Shown here one piece after another: positions 1 to 11,387 of a stretch of 64,000 nucleotides of DNA. The notes beneath the pieces were generated by a model. It was not told where the DNA came from and ran no database searches. It was given only the letters and a program-made list of their open reading frames with translations. Numbering within the stretch: the first letter of the stretch is position 1; each line of letters opens with the position of its first letter. The stretch lies in assembly GCA_035772405.1 (NCBI GenBank), contig JAYKKM010000175.1, positions 948,501-1,012,500 on the forward strand. Direction: 5' to 3'. This stretch comes from Chrysogorgia sp. JL179-B06. Taxonomy: Eukaryota; Cnidaria; Anthozoa; Scleralcyonacea; Chrysogorgiidae. The position numbers and the translations under genes were made by a program.

Positions 1-66
1 CCCAGTGGAATAGGTTTTAACAGTAGTTACCTAGAGGTGGGGTAGAACTCTCATATTTCTACTACT
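1..66. repeat. Right terminal inverted repeat end of an upstream element I copy
   Basis: These 66 bases equal the last 66 bases of the right terminal repeat of the two complete element I copies (22513-22578 and 44991-45056). They end in CTACTACT and are followed by the target duplication CTAATA at 67-72. The window therefore opens inside a further copy of the same element, and the array extends to the left. Confidence 0.93.
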
Positions 67-3059
67 CTAATATAACTTTTTACCGAATATAACAAAAAAT
101 TTCAAAAATTAAGCAATCATATTCTACCTTGAGAGAGTTTGATCTATCAAGTAGTGGTTCAGAGCCCTCCCTAAATTTAGCACACATATCGCCCAGGGTT
201 TAAAATATTTCCAAATCGTCTGTTCGTTGAGGCGGTTCAACCGCGGTTATCTATTTAAACAAACAGCTGTTTGTTTGCTTGCGTGTGAAGACCAAACCGT
301 TTTTGCGCGAGCTTGAAAAACCAACGTTAAAAATCTCGCTATAGATAATCCGGTATTCACTAAATATTATTTAGATGGCGAAAACGATACTTGGAGTTTC
401 TCAGATTACAATAGAAGAACACTTTACCGACCACTTTGAGAAGTATCGAGTTTAAATATTGACTGGTCACGTGGTACAAATCTAGCTCTTTGTTTGGACA
501 ATTTATAGTTGAGGTATAATATGTAAGAGATAAATCCCGAGAACGAACGTTCGAGTGATTTATCTGACTTTTTTTTCTTTTTTTTTCTGACTTATTTATT
601 TTAAGTAGTTTTAAGTCAGCACTTAAGACTTTTCTTGTTTAAAATTAATAGTTTTTTTGTTCATAGTGGTAATATATGTAGTAGGCTTTATCTTATAATG
701 AAACTGTAATTAGTTTAATAAGCAACATTAAGAATATATTGTTGTAAGAGCATTGAGACTATTGTATAATGCTCCTAATACGTCTTTATTATTATTATTA
801 TTATTTGTTCAGCTGAAGATATTTGTTATTTTAATATCTGTTCATGATGAGAATGGAGAAAAATTTGCGACGGGAGAAATTTCGTTTAAGCAAAATAATA
901 CAAATAACATGGTGCCTGATAAATTTCAAAATTTTTTTTTTTAAACTTAAGTGATCGCAAGTGATTGGTTTCAGTATAAGTGCCAGTTGGTAGAGCTCAT
1001 GCACAAGTTGTTACCAAAAATGGAAGTAACGTTTTCTGTACTTGACATCTTAGAGTTTGTAAGTATGCTAATTCGGTTATTGCATAGTTATTGGTTCATC
1101 TACCCTAAAGCTAAGAGTTGTCTGGTTTATTATCAGAATTTGTATTAATTATCTTAGTATTACAGTATTAATTATCTTAACCACCACTTGAGTCTTGGTT
1201 GAGTATTAATTATCTGAACCGCCACTTGAGTTGGTAAATGAAAATGTTGATAATTTTCAACTTGAAAGTTGAAATGGTGTTTCCTGATTAATAATACTAG
1301 CGGTATATCGAGAATATTTAAGATTTGCAAACCTTTGCCGCGGATGTGCCTATGGATGCAGAAATTTGTCCGTGTTTTATATTCAAGGATGTTAACACAT
1401 CTTGTTTAATTGTATTTGTTACTGAATGTGATGTACTCCAACACAACTCTGATCTCAACTCTGATCTTGTTCCTGTTTGTTAACGAGTGATTAACTCTAA
1501 ATTACAAAACTATGCATACAGTCTAACAATTAACACTGCAAACTTTCCCGTTATAGCATTCACAAACTCTGTTTCTTCCATGCCATACATAAAGTCTCGA
1601 AACTGATTGAAAATGCATGACTTTATTTTGTATTTAACGTCTTGTACCGAATATAACAAAGAGGTCAAAAATTAATCAATCGTATATATTCTGCCTTGAA
1701 AGAGTATGATCTATATGAAGAGCATAGATAGCCCAGACACAAATTGCGGGTATGAATAGATACCTAGTTATATTACTAGGAGTTCTTATCAGAAGTGAAA
1801 TGCTGCCTCTAGACTGACACAGGAGCAGTGGGTACGAGGTTGGAGCAGTGTTCAGTATCAGGCATGCCAGCAGAATGATGCTAGAGATTTTCTAGAGCAC
1901 AGAGGATCAAATAAATAGAATATAGAATCTAAACCAACGTATCAAGCTAAAGCGATCATATAGCCTTATTAATAACATACGGTAATCATATATGGCGCGT
2001 TTATAATGTCAAAATTCAATGTGACCATTTGAACGCCATACACCTAATTCGAACAACATTTACTCGAAAGAGCAAGCCTCATGAAGTTATAATATAGCAT
2101 TGAAATATTAAAATAACATACAATAATCATATGACGCGTTTATAATGTCAAAATTCAATGTGACCATTGAGCAAGCCTCGCGAAGTTATAAATTTTCCAT
2201 TCAAGCAACATTCTTGCCAAATCGAACTTCACGTTTGTAATATTTGCTGAATTGAGCCGAGTTATCTGGCGGTCGTGCGGTCATATTTCAAATCGAACAA
2301 ACGAACGGGAATTAAAATAACATACGTAAATCATGCGGGAATATCACCGTTGTCAAAAACATTGAGCTCGATAACAATATAAACCACGTAATATCAAGGC
2401 GATCATATAGCCATTATAGCCTTCAAAGGCAGCAACCTCGTACCCAGGGTCTTCTCAGTGCCCGGAGAGGGAGCGCCCGGGATGGGAGGGGAGTGGAGCG
2501 AGGGAAGAGAAGACCCTGGTAAAGGCTGGTCACATGACTCCAAGGATATTGGATTATTTTGTAACCTGGCTTATTCTCGCTTATATCATCCGGGGGGCCG
2601 GATCGCTGTGAAAACATACCACAAATTAACTTTTATTCAGTATATAGATAATTTTAAAAGATTACAATTTGTTGGAAAGACAGTACGGAATGCAGATGGT
2701 GGATTACTTCAAAAAATACGTTGATTTACTGGACATTTGTTGCTGTCATAAGATAAACATAATCAACGCCAGAACAGTTCGAAATTACAGTCTGACTATG
2801 ACTATGATTTTAAATATTAAAAGTGTTGAAAGCATTTATAGGGATTTCAGATTTCTGGTGTGGTTTCTGTCTCGACGTTTTATATTCAAACTGCATATTT
2901 CTAGATCTGCTACAGGTACTTTAATTCGAACAGTATATTGACCATTGGAGATGTTATTTTTGTAGTTATTTATAGTCAAATACAAATTAAAACTGTTGTT
3001 TATTTATAGTGTTTTGAGTTTTTATTACCTTATTGAACATATTATATGGCCAACACGAT

Positions 3060-3412
3060 CTCTTCCTTAAATTAACTATTATCCTTAATTTACAAATCGC
3101 TCTAAATTAAGGATAATGGTTAATTTAGCGGCGATCGTGAGAGTCGCGCATGCGTATGTTAGTCAATTACTATCCCACAAGCTTGGTATCTCTATCTTGT
3201 TGATAAGTTCAGCAAGCCAAGTAGGGGAGTGCATGCGTCGGGGGCTAGGGATGGAGAAAGTTTTGCCGGGGTGTTAGGTTAGAAAACCCATTAGAGGAGG
3301 GTTAGCGTTAGGATCTTTGTTGTGTTGGGGTTGGGTTCTAACATTAGATGAACCATTATCCTTAATTTAGAGCGATTTGTAAATTAAGGATAATAGTTAA
3401 TTTAAGGAAGAG
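3060..3412. repeat. Inverted-repeat element (MITE-like), copy A
   Basis: Arms of 62 bp at 3060-3121 and 3351-3412 are reverse complements, starting CTCTTCCTTAAATTAACTAT. Each arm also contains an inner palindrome around AATTTACAAATCGCTCTAAATT. The roughly 230-bp interior is GC-richer with GGGTTAG-like runs and no reading frame of note. I see no clear target duplication. Confidence 0.8.
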
Positions 3413-3616
3413 ACCGGGTTGGCCTGGTCCATGCGCAGTTTGGCTGCTATTTCTCACACCCCCGGAAATGGACAAACAACAGACTCGAACCGAATCGAAA
3501 TTTGCTCGAATATACATAGCTCGGCAAAGAGACTGAGCAAGAGTTACGAACTGGTCACCCAAGATTTGTCAAAAATAGTGTGCTGCCTCCCTGCGGGAAG
3601 GCAGCAACTATTATAG

Positions 3617-4149
3617 TTATAATTCATTTATTTACCGCATAAAAATGCATACTGTTAGCCTGTAATTGTTCATATCCTCTTTCATAACATCAATATATGC
3701 TATATGACTTGTTTGTAGACCATAAAGCTTAGCAGTATTTCAAAATCTTCATCAAATACACTGCTACTCTATACATTACCCCTCTGCGGTGTTCACCTCG
3801 CTTAACCCTTGGTTAAACATTGTTATATTACTTTTTTTACCGTAAAATATACAGGAAAATCAAATTTACTCCCTACTTAATATACCATGTAAGAGGGAAA
3901 ATTCACACATATACTTACGATTAGACGACTTTAAATCACATTTAAAATTATCCGACGGTTAAGCGAGGTGAACACCGCAGGGGGTAATGTAGAATAGCAG
4001 TGTATTTGATGAAGATTTTGAAACACTGCTTATATATACCTTTATGGTCTATAAACAAGTCATATAGAATATATTGATGTTATGAAAGAGGATATGAACA
4101 ACTACAGGCTAACAGTATGCATTTGATGTGGTAAATAAATGAATTATAA
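3617..4149. repeat. Long imperfect fold-back repeat, copy A
   Basis: Arms of about 195 bp (about 3617-3812 and 3957-4149) are imperfect reverse complements starting TTATAATTCATTTATTTACC. The centre holds short AT-rich sequence. Landmarks such as GAGGTGAACACCGCAG and its complement are in mirrored positions. No coding capacity is seen, so this looks like a fold-back or MITE-type transposon. Confidence 0.8.
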
Positions 4150-4934
4150 AGAATAGATCTACTGCATGTCTGTATATATATTGTATACTGTATATATGTA
4201 TATAGGCCTATATATATTAAGACGTGTCTCTCAAAGTCTCCTGGATTTTACAATTCTTCTGATTATTTTTGATTCAAGCGATTATCCAATTGCGAAGAAT
4301 CAGAAAACCGTCTTCTGTTCTAATCGAACGAACGAATTTTATGTTGGAAAATTCGTTTCATTTGCTAAATTCGTTATAAAATATGTTGGAAAATTCGTTT
4401 CATTTGCCCAGCTGGCAAGGTATTTGGTCCTGTAATTTTGAGAAACCGGCTGCTTCTTCTTCCCTCGTTTCCATCTCTACGAAGACTATAGTTACAAGTA
4501 AAAGGAAATTTCTTCATTCATAAATCAAGTACACCTCAAATGGGATCTCAACCTTCAATCCACAGATAATGCAGATGGAGTTGTTTATAACATCTTCCAG
4601 GTAATGGCATTAAGAACGGACAATGGAATGTGAATAATTTAACAGATACCAAACTCGAGCAAATAAAAATCCTACTAATATCAATCCAACCTCGTTCCCA
4701 GGGCCTTATCTCCGCTCCCCGCCCGCCCCCACGCTCGCTGCGAAAAGACCCGGCACAGGCTGGTCACGTGTCACCAACTTTTTAGGTGATAACAAAAAAT
4801 TTGTGGGAGGGGAGGTTGTCCTGGTGCAGCAACTGGCAGTGGCATGTAATGGCCACTGATACGAAGAAGTTTTATCCTGTGATGGAATCGATTTTTCGTT
4901 CTATCGACTCTGCGAATCCCTTGAGGACTCCACA

Positions 4935-5078
4935 TACTGCAAGAACGCGGTTATATTAGTTGAAAACGTTCATGACAACGTACTTCATCAAAACAAAGCG
5001 CTTCCTGAACTCGTCTGTCGTCCTTGCGAAAGAAAAGTGAAGAACGCTTCAAATTTAAAGAAAATTACTAGAATTTAA
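4935..5078 (+). pseudogene. Possible zinc-finger-domain gene fragment
   Basis: A 47-codon open stretch reads as a protein-like segment with one Cys near the start and a later CRPC motif followed by a Lys-rich helix. This pattern is seen in Cys-rich zinc-binding N-terminal domains that are common in invertebrate transposon-linked genes. No start codon or continuation is found, so it is at most a remnant. Equivalent stretches lie about 22.5 kb and 45.0 kb downstream. Family assignment is a guess from pattern only. Confidence 0.25.
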
Positions 5079-5781
5079 AACAGTTACTAGTTTCCGTCCC
5101 AACCATTTATGGGTAAAGAAAATCTTTTACCCAACCCAAGAAGAAAAAGGTTAGATAAAGCCCAATTCCCAGCATATCGTCGATACAAGATTTAATACTG
5201 TAACTTTCAGATTATTATCTCCCTATACAGAGCAGGAATCCAAGGAAAAAAGGAGGAATATAATACCAATTTTAAATGATGAACTCTTAATTTATTATGT
5301 AAATAGTCATGAAAATTTTGCTACCCTACCCTTCAGAGAAGTAATTGTTTTTACTCAACCATTTAGGTCTTAGAATTTTCAGTTACCTAACCATTTTCTC
5401 TTCGGCCCCCACCACGGCCAGAGATATAATAGAGATGTCATTAAAACTATCTTCAAGCATTTTCAAATTTCCAATGAAGTCTGTTATAATTTCAATTAGT
5501 CCATAAGTAATCATGTAAACATTTATTTGGGTAAAATATCAATAAAAATACAGTAATGCATCACAGCAAAGGATTAACAAAATACAATTTGCAGTCAAGC
5601 TACACAGGTAAACAACAATGTCATGTATCCTGTTTTTAACTAAGAAAATTCAGTTCCTTTAAATAGGAAGGTTCAGTTCCTTCACTTCAGTTCCTTTTAA
5701 TTAATATAGGTCCTTTAATTACTAATAACAATAACATAAAGTCTTTTAAAATGTTTCATTGAAACTCTCTTCAAGCATTGT

Positions 5782-6730
5782 TCAAATTTCCAATTTGTTC
5801 AATTTTTCAATGAAGGTTTTGATTGCTTTGCCAATGTCATCAGCTGAGTCTTCTTGAGGGAAGTGGTTTCCTTTAATTTTAACAACAGAAGTATTTGGAA
5901 ATTCCAAAGCACCTTTCTTAATGGCCTTGGTAAAGTAACCAGGATCTGCCTCGAAGAACAATTTTGGAAGATCAACAGTGGACTTGAGGTATTTGTTGAA
6001 ATCTCTAACAATTTTAAGGACATCTTCTCGACCTCCATCGACGAGTGAAATTTCCCCGAGGCCATGTCAGGATGGGTCGACGGCATTCACCCCCTTCCTT
6101 GTAAGGATCCAGATAGGCATTCATTTCTTCTGGTTCCAACTTTCGCATGATATTCTGCGGTAGTATTGTTTCTAAGAAAAAGTTGTTTTCCATTACCAAC
6201 TCTTCGCCTCCGTCCGACATTATTGTTTTCATTTTTTCGCCGATATCTGGCCAGTCTTTCCATGTTGTTATGACATCTACAACGCTTTCCATATGCACCA
6301 GTGCCTCTATGCGGTCATTATTCAAGCGACACCAGTGAAATGCCAACGCTGATCCCCAGTCGTGGCACACAATCACCACCTTCTCTGGTAGATCCAGTAA
6401 CTCTAACCAGGCAGAGAAGTACTTGTAATGGTCTACCAACCTGTAGGACTTGTTACCCGATTTCCCTGACTCGCCCATGCCAAAAATGAGATCGAGCGCA
6501 ATACAGCGAGCCTGTGATCGCAAATGAGGAATAATATTCCTCCAGAGATAAGAGGATGTTGCGTTGCCATGCAAAAAGAGAATTACCTCATCGGAATTTT
6601 TTTCTGAATCGAAGTAACACATGTAGGAATCTAGAACTTTGATTTTCTTGCATTGTCCGAACCACTGCGGTCCTGTAATCATATCAGTTCGCTTCGGATT
6701 TAATTCGGAGTCAGTTGTGCAGCACGTCAT
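5782..6730 (-). pseudogene. Renilla-type luciferase-like gene, copy A, frameshifted
   Basis: This copy encodes the N-terminal three quarters of a Renilla-luciferase / haloalkane-dehalogenase-like alpha/beta hydrolase. The HGNATSSYLW oxyanion-hole segment, the nucleophile in HDWG (Asp124) and the acid in HMESVVDV (Glu148) are present. The frame breaks at a CCCC run (6054-6057), where the intact third copy has CCC. The out-of-frame tail stops after 238 codons, so the catalytic His region is lost although its DNA is still there down to 5782. The same break occurs in copy B, so it is inherited and not a read error. Start: ATG at 6730, with a TATA-like box upstream. No introns are visible. Confidence 0.9.
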
Positions 6731-6784
6731 GATTTCTGTTAGGACTTGTGGTCTCTACTGAATGATAGCTGTGCAAGTGATTGG

Positions 6785-6792
6785 TTTTATAG
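6785..6792 (-). promoter_or_regulatory. TATA box of luciferase-like gene, copy A
   Basis: On the minus strand ACTATAAAA lies about 55-60 bases upstream of the ATG at 6730, with an initiator-like TCATTCAGT (6756-6764) about 25-30 bases further downstream and a CCAAT box next to the TATA box. Spacing is that of a classic TATA/Inr promoter with a short 5' leader. Copy B has the same box near 29298-29305. Copy C has one extra A in it. Confidence 0.5.
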
Positions 6793-6799
6793 TATAAAT

Positions 6800-9259
6800 T
6801 CTGTGAGATCTTGGCGGATGTGCATATGTCTCTCCCAAAAATGGAAATAACCCTTGCTGCGTGTGACTTCGCATTTCCTAGATTGGTTTACGTCAGAATT
6901 TGACATGTTTTGAGATTTGGTTGACCTTGCTTTATATTACGGTTAATTAGGATTGGAAATAAGATTAGACTAACTGTTCTTCGAAATGGGACGGTCCGTT
7001 TTCCAATTAGCTTGAGATTTTTCCATTTTCCAATTAAAGCTTGAGTAACAAACAATTTACTATTTTTGAAGTAATCATGCGTATAATACAGGAATATCTT
7101 ATTTAGCATTACGTATATGTCGCACGTACGTAACATACGTAATACGGAAAAAGTACACAACATACGTAAATACACAACATACGTAAATAGTACACAACGT
7201 ACCCTTCGCTCTCCCATCTGAGTTCTGGAAGCTCAGAATAATTTACCCTGATGCTAACATCAGGGTAGATTATTATACATAGATACATAGATAATATTAC
7301 AGGCCTACCAACCTTAATAAACAGAAGGGATACTTTATGTGATAAATTATTTTGCTCGATTGCAAACAACAATGAACATAAGCTTGCTGATTTACTACCA
7401 CCGCTTCGTTCGAATAATTATAATCTTAAATCTTTATCTAAATATAAATTACTATCAATGAAGACGAATAGATTTAGGGATTCGTTTGTTATAATGCTAA
7501 TTAGTATAATGTCTAATGAAAGATGGTACATTGGCATTGCAGAACTAACGTAATAGTTGTAGAAGTAGAATGACGAGGCATGGGTTATGGTTTATCTGGA
7601 AAAACTTATTTAGCAGTCGAATGACTCACACGTATATAACTGCTTATTTAACACTGAACAACACTGTACTTTATTGAATGATCAAGCTATATTATATAGA
7701 ATATACAGTATGATGAATATTCTACGGAAATCTAGGGCACGGTTTCTTAAAACGTGACGTGTATAACTAAAACTGCGTAACAGTGTTAAAGCTGAAGTGG
7801 ATAATTGATAATTTTTAGTAATTTGAAATGACATTTCCTGAAGGTTTTCTGGTTCTTGTTTACCACAATTGGCCCATGGGTGTAGATATTTGTCAATAGC
7901 AGTGGTTTTGAAAGCAGTCAATCTTGATTAACTGTATCAAAGTAGCCTCCCATGCTCAGAGTACAGATGCATGCCATGAAACTTGTTGTGAGGTTTAAAC
8001 AATCAGTCACATCTGCCCTGTATACTTTTATAGATAGTAATTCTTCACTCATGGTTGCCAGTGAAATCAAGGATTATGTTCAAGATCTTACTGTTGATTA
8101 CTTTCAAAGCTTTACATGACTGCAAGCACTTATTAAGTTATTTACTGACTTGATATATAACCCTATTTGCACTTCAAGATCATCTATAACCGAAATCTGC
8201 TTTTTGTGCCAAAAACGAATTGATTGTTATATACCAGAGCAAATTAGAAGCACCGACTGTTTAAATAGTTAAGACATTTAAGACATTTTTTTTTCAAATT
8301 AATAGTTTTTGTATAGTCATCATAGTTTTATTGGTTAAGCCATAGTTAGTAGAAGTGCTGGTTTGGAAGGTCCGCAAAAGTCATTGTTCTACGTTTTTGT
8401 TCACTTTCACGGTCACTGCGAGTATTGTATTTTCTGTATAATGAATCAGTCATCCAATAACAACGATCGGATTTAATTAGTGTAGTCCTTCATCGTCACA
8501 TACGCAAGCGCAGTTAGCACTTCATGGTAGGTTAATTCCTTTGTACTTAGGAAGAACAAAGTGTTAAAAAACTATCAAGTCACCTCGAATTCGGTTAAAA
8601 ACTCGGCTATCACCTCGTTTTTCAACCTACTTCTCAGCGATTGGATATCGGATGAAACACTCTTTCTGGTGTTTGATCTATTACATCAAAACTACTACAT
8701 GTATAAAGCTTAGTTTTCAATAGTGACATAAGCATCTCTTTCGAGTGTTTGATAATACATCTCGAACGAATCAGTATTTTAAGAGAAATTTGAGGTGGAA
8801 ATTGTCAAAATCCTATGCTAATTAAGACCAGGTATCCAGTTGGCCGTCTCGGTACTGATTTCCTTTGTTTTCGACTCATGAATTATTAATGAGTTTGAGA
8901 TTTTATAATGAACATAATTAGTTTTATTATGACAATGGTGGCATTTTTCCAAAAAGGCCAAGAGAACTGGTCAAATCCAAGAACGGAACACAGACTTCTA
9001 TACAATTTTGAGCGGTTTAAGAGGTAAAATCTACTTCTGAAAACAAATGCCAAATTCAATGGGCTAGCTCTATATATAGAGAGCGTCCATAAATGGGCGG
9101 GGAACGAGCCATGTTCCCTGACGTACCGTGTGGTGCGATATGTGGTGGGAGGGACCCCCCGATTGTTCGTCTCATGCCTGAAGAGCTATTTAGCCACTCG
9201 TAGTCTCTATACGCATATCTAGCAACTGATTGAACACGACTTCGTCTTGTCTACTTAAC
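6800..9259. other. Host intergenic DNA, first copy, right part
   Basis: No convincing gene is seen. A cluster of ACGTA-rich short repeats (about 7110-7205) and a short hairpin, TACCCTGATG-CTAA-CATCAGGGTA (7246-7269), are visible. The segment ends at the CTAATA target duplication of element I. The same DNA recurs before 31773. In the third host copy it is truncated at 53249. Confidence 0.55.
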
Positions 9260-9265
9260 CTAATA
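9260..9265. repeat. Target site duplication CTAATA, left of element I copy 1
   Basis: CTAATA lies directly outside the left terminal repeat, and the same six bases lie directly outside the right one (22579-22584). Six-base duplications are the hallmark of Polinton/Maverick integration. Confidence 0.9.
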
Positions 9266-9533
9266 AGTAGTAGAAATATGAGAGTTCTACCCCACCTCTA
9301 GGTAACTACTGTTAAAACCTATTCCACTGGGTCAGTATTCCAAGATGGCGTCATCGGACACTCATCCAAAATCCAAGATGGCCACCCTCTCAAACATCGC
9401 TCACTCATCCCAATTTTCAGAATATTTCATTTTGAAAATTTATTCAAAATGACTGCTGCTCGCTTCAGCTAGTCCCTCCCTTCGCTTGGTCCCTTCCTTC
9501 AGCTCGTACCTCGCTTCCGCTCGGGTCGTTCCA
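9266..9533 (+). repeat. Left terminal inverted repeat, element I copy 1
   Basis: 268 bp, reverse complement of 22311-22578 with few mismatches. It begins with a tandem AGT (AGTAGTAG), matching the AG ends and short terminal tandem repeats described for Polintons. Its inner part contains CCAAGATGGC twice and a run of GAGGTACGAGCTGAAG-type motifs (seen here in reverse complement). Confidence 0.92.
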
Positions 9534-9548
9534 GTCGGCTCGTCCAAA

Positions 9549-10225
9549 ATGATCGGACACTCATCATATGTTTCTAAAATAGCTTTAAGAGTTGGTTTCT
9601 ATAAGGAAATGTGGATACCATTTAGAGAAGCACTCAAAGAAGAGATGCGTCTCACTATTCCTCTAGACTGTCAACATCTAAAAACCTATCACAAAGATGA
9701 TGCCTACAACATTTGTTTAGACTGTCAAGTGATGACTAGACGCACTCCAAACCTAAGTGTAGATTTCGATGACTGGGATCGTGCTAGAATGCCAGTCCAA
9801 AATAAGAAGAACGATCGCTCCAACTATTTCCAAAAGACGATCGACTGTTTTCAAGGGGATGACCACGATGTTCCTGAAGACGTCTACACACTCCTCCTCT
9901 CAAAGTTAGATCGAACATGTTCGAAGGTGGAGTTGATGAAATATCTTAAGATTCTCAAGCTTCAAAAGTTTTTACAAACATATTCATTTTATCCACCACA
10001 TATTTACAGGAGTTCCTAAAAAACAACATCTCAGAGTATAATTCTAGACTTATTTTCGATATCAAGTATATGTCTGAGAGATATACTAAACGAAATTTCT
10101 TTAACCAAAGTCATGTTCTATTCCTTCTTCTTAGAAAATACGAATGTATTTTTCCTAGAGATGAGTTTTTCATTCCAAAGTCATCTAGTGAGTCTGATAT
10201 CCTCACTCATATGGAGGTGCAGTAG
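9549..10225 (+). pseudogene. VLTF3-like late transcription factor, copy 1, frameshifted
   Basis: Same gene as the intact copy at 32062-32736, but with an extra T in a T-run near 9968 and an extra A in an A-run near 10020. The frame is lost after about residue 140. Both differences are homopolymer indels absent from the other copy, so they may be assembly errors. The stop at 10223-10225 lies inside the converging next gene. Confidence 0.6.
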
Positions 10226-10577
10226 GTAGAGTTGGATATATCTTTTTTACGATATTCTCTTCAGCTAGTTTGTTGTTAATCAATTTAATTTCAGACTTAG
10301 TCTCTTTCCTCCTCTTACTTTTCGACTTAATATCTCTTACAGTTTTCAACGGATTCGCTTTCCTTGAAAACGCCGCCGCGGCTCCGAGTATAGCGATAGT
10401 GATAGGATTTGGAAAAAGTATTGCCAAAGCCACTCCTCCACCAATGACAACTAAAGACACTACAGTGCTGCCCACAGTTTTACCAAGAGCTTTTATAGCG
10501 CTCACTTTATCCACTTTGTTCTTTTTGATTAAAGTGTCCCGAAGTTTGATCAGTTCAGTCTCAGAGATTATGTTCAT
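10203..10577 (-). CDS. Small membrane protein with C-terminal PTAP motif
   Basis: 124 residues, family not recognised. Residues 31-56 and 57-70 are hydrophobic (Gly/Ala/Val-rich) and probably form one or two membrane segments. They are followed by a very basic stretch (72-100) and a C-terminus ending PTLPTAPPYE. PTAP at 118-121 is the tetrapeptide used by many enveloped viruses and cellular proteins to bind TSG101 of ESCRT-I. The gene converges with the VLTF3-like gene, overlapping its end by 23 bases, and diverges from the next gene across 16 bases. Its ATG follows TTTAAATAA, a form of the element's start motif. A virion or budding role is inference only. Confidence 0.6.
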   Translation of the reverse strand: MNIISETELIKLRDTLIKKNKVDKVSAIKALGKTVGSTVVSLVVIGGGVALAILFPNPITIAILGAAAAFSRKANPLKTVRDIKSKSKRRKETKSEIKLINNKLAEENIVKKIYPTLPTAPPYE

Positions 10578-10593
10578 TTATTTAAATAAAGAT
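10578..10593. promoter_or_regulatory. Palindromic divergent promoter between two small genes, copy 1
   Basis: The 16 bases separating two divergent start codons contain the palindrome TTTATTTAAATAAA, which supplies an AATAAA(TG)-like start motif in both directions. Copy 2: 33089-33104. Confidence 0.45.
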
Positions 10594-10944
10594 ATGTTAT
10601 CCTACCTACTCGTTATCGGCGCGTTATACCTCCTCACAAGACCAAAGCCAGTAGATCCAGATTTTCGTCATGCTCACAACCCAGAGGTTGAAGGTATGGT
10701 TAAAGATGGATACTTCTACGTTGGTGATGACATCCTATCTCTAAAAGATGTAACCATCGTTCTCATACAAGTCTACGATGGAGAGAAGATGAAACTACAA
10801 ATCACAGATTCTGGTAAAAAAGTTTACGAGAAGGTATGTGATGAAAATGGGATTGTCGCTTTTGAGAAAGGTTTCTATGTCAACAGTGGAGTTATAAAAG
10901 TCAAGACTGATAAAAACCCAAAGTTTCTAATTCACTATGATTAA
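10594..10944 (+). CDS. Small membrane-anchored protein, unknown
   Basis: 116 residues from ATG 10594; an in-frame ATG at 10570 is possible but would overlap the divergent gene. Residues 2-14 form a short hydrophobic anchor (LSYLLVIGALYLL), followed by RPKP and a soluble domain of about 95 residues with alternating hydrophobic strands. The frame upstream of 10570 is merely antisense of the neighbouring gene. The family is not recognised. The gene ends at a hairpin shared with the converging next gene. Confidence 0.6.
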   Translation: MLSYLLVIGALYLLTRPKPVDPDFRHAHNPEVEGMVKDGYFYVGDDILSLKDVTIVLIQVYDGEKMKLQITDSGKKVYEKVCDENGIVAFEKGFYVNSGVIKVKTDKNPKFLIHYD

Positions 10945-10969
10945 TTTTCAAATCATAAGATTTGAAAAT
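10944..10969. terminator. Bidirectional 3'-end hairpin
   Basis: ATTTTCAAATC-ATAA-GATTTGAAAAT, an 11-bp perfect stem exactly filling the gap between the stop codons of two converging genes. Copy 2: 33455-33480. Confidence 0.55.
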
Positions 10970-11350
10970 CTACTTCACGATATGTGTTGCCACTGTGATT
11001 CCTCCTGTAATAATTCCAGCTAGAGGAAGATAGGGTGTAATATATCCTACAATAAATTTAAGATCATCTTTCAAAAGTTCATTCTCAGAGAGTTCTACCT
11101 CCATATCAGCTTCAACCCATCCCAAACTCACTAAAAAGTTTGAGAGTTTCGAAATGATAGCTTCAACGATTATAACGTTTGTCTTCAACAGTCGTATCTC
11201 TTTGTACTTCCTATAGATTCTCAAAATATCACCGTCAGAGGCGTTCTGTAGAAATTTCTCCTTCTGTTTAATTTCTCCTTTTTCAGACAGATCCAAAAGC
11301 ACCTCTCTCGCACTTTCCACCCGTTCAACGTTGTAGTCTACCTCTTCCAT
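10970..11350 (-). CDS. Small protein with C-terminal membrane segment, unknown
   Basis: 126 residues: a charged, helical N-terminal half (many Glu/Lys), then a C-terminal hydrophobic segment (about residues 101-124, PYLPLAGIITGGITVATHIV). ATG 11350 is preceded by TTAATAA, giving the TAAATG start motif. It lies just upstream of the capsid gene's end, separated by a hairpin. Not recognised. Confidence 0.6.
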   Translation of the reverse strand: MEEVDYNVERVESAREVLLDLSEKGEIKQKEKFLQNASDGDILRIYRKYKEIRLLKTNVIIVEAIISKLSNFLVSLGWVEADMEVELSENELLKDDLKFIVGYITPYLPLAGIITGGITVATHIVK

Positions 11351-11366
11351 TTATTAAGGGGTTTTC

Positions 11367-11387
11367 AACCGGCTGAATCGGCCGGTT
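11367..11387. terminator. 3'-end hairpin next to capsid gene stop
   Basis: AACCGGC-TGAATCG-GCCGGTT, a 7-bp GC-rich stem directly adjoining the MCP stop codon (11388-11390). Copy 2: 33878-33898. Confidence 0.5.

Larger units (their letters stand above)
67..5781. other. Host intergenic DNA, first copy, left part
   Basis: I find no convincing gene here apart from a short zinc-finger-like remnant at 4935-5078. Reading frames are under 100 codons and lack recognisable domains. Visible structure includes a TTA microsatellite (786-806), a roughly 40-bp direct repeat near 1150-1235, a duplicated stretch of about 60 bp (1974-2035 and 2110-2165), two large inverted repeats (3060-3412 and 3617-4149), and two GC-rich blocks (2425-2535 and 4686-4775) sharing a CCTCGT-CCCAGGG core and a GGCTGGTCAC core, probably a dispersed repeat. 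The same DNA recurs from 22585 and 45063. Confidence 0.6.

Noticed and set aside
753..4435. Short host frames of 61-95 codons
   Set aside because: No domain, no codon signal, and they lie in AT-rich or repeat DNA; their repetition in three units only reflects the tandem array.
6888..7372. Frames of 87 and 109 codons with Tyr/Cys/Val-rich repeats
   Set aside because: They translate an ACGTA-rich low-complexity repeat.
65..9268. The 9.2-kb host segment as a transposon with 66-bp inverted repeats
   Set aside because: The inverted ends belong to the terminal repeats of the flanking element I copies; the CTAATA duplications place the true boundary outside the host segment.
10270..10569. N-terminal extension of the small membrane-anchored protein
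   Set aside because: It is the antisense of the neighbouring divergent gene; the start at 10594 leaves a proper promoter gap.
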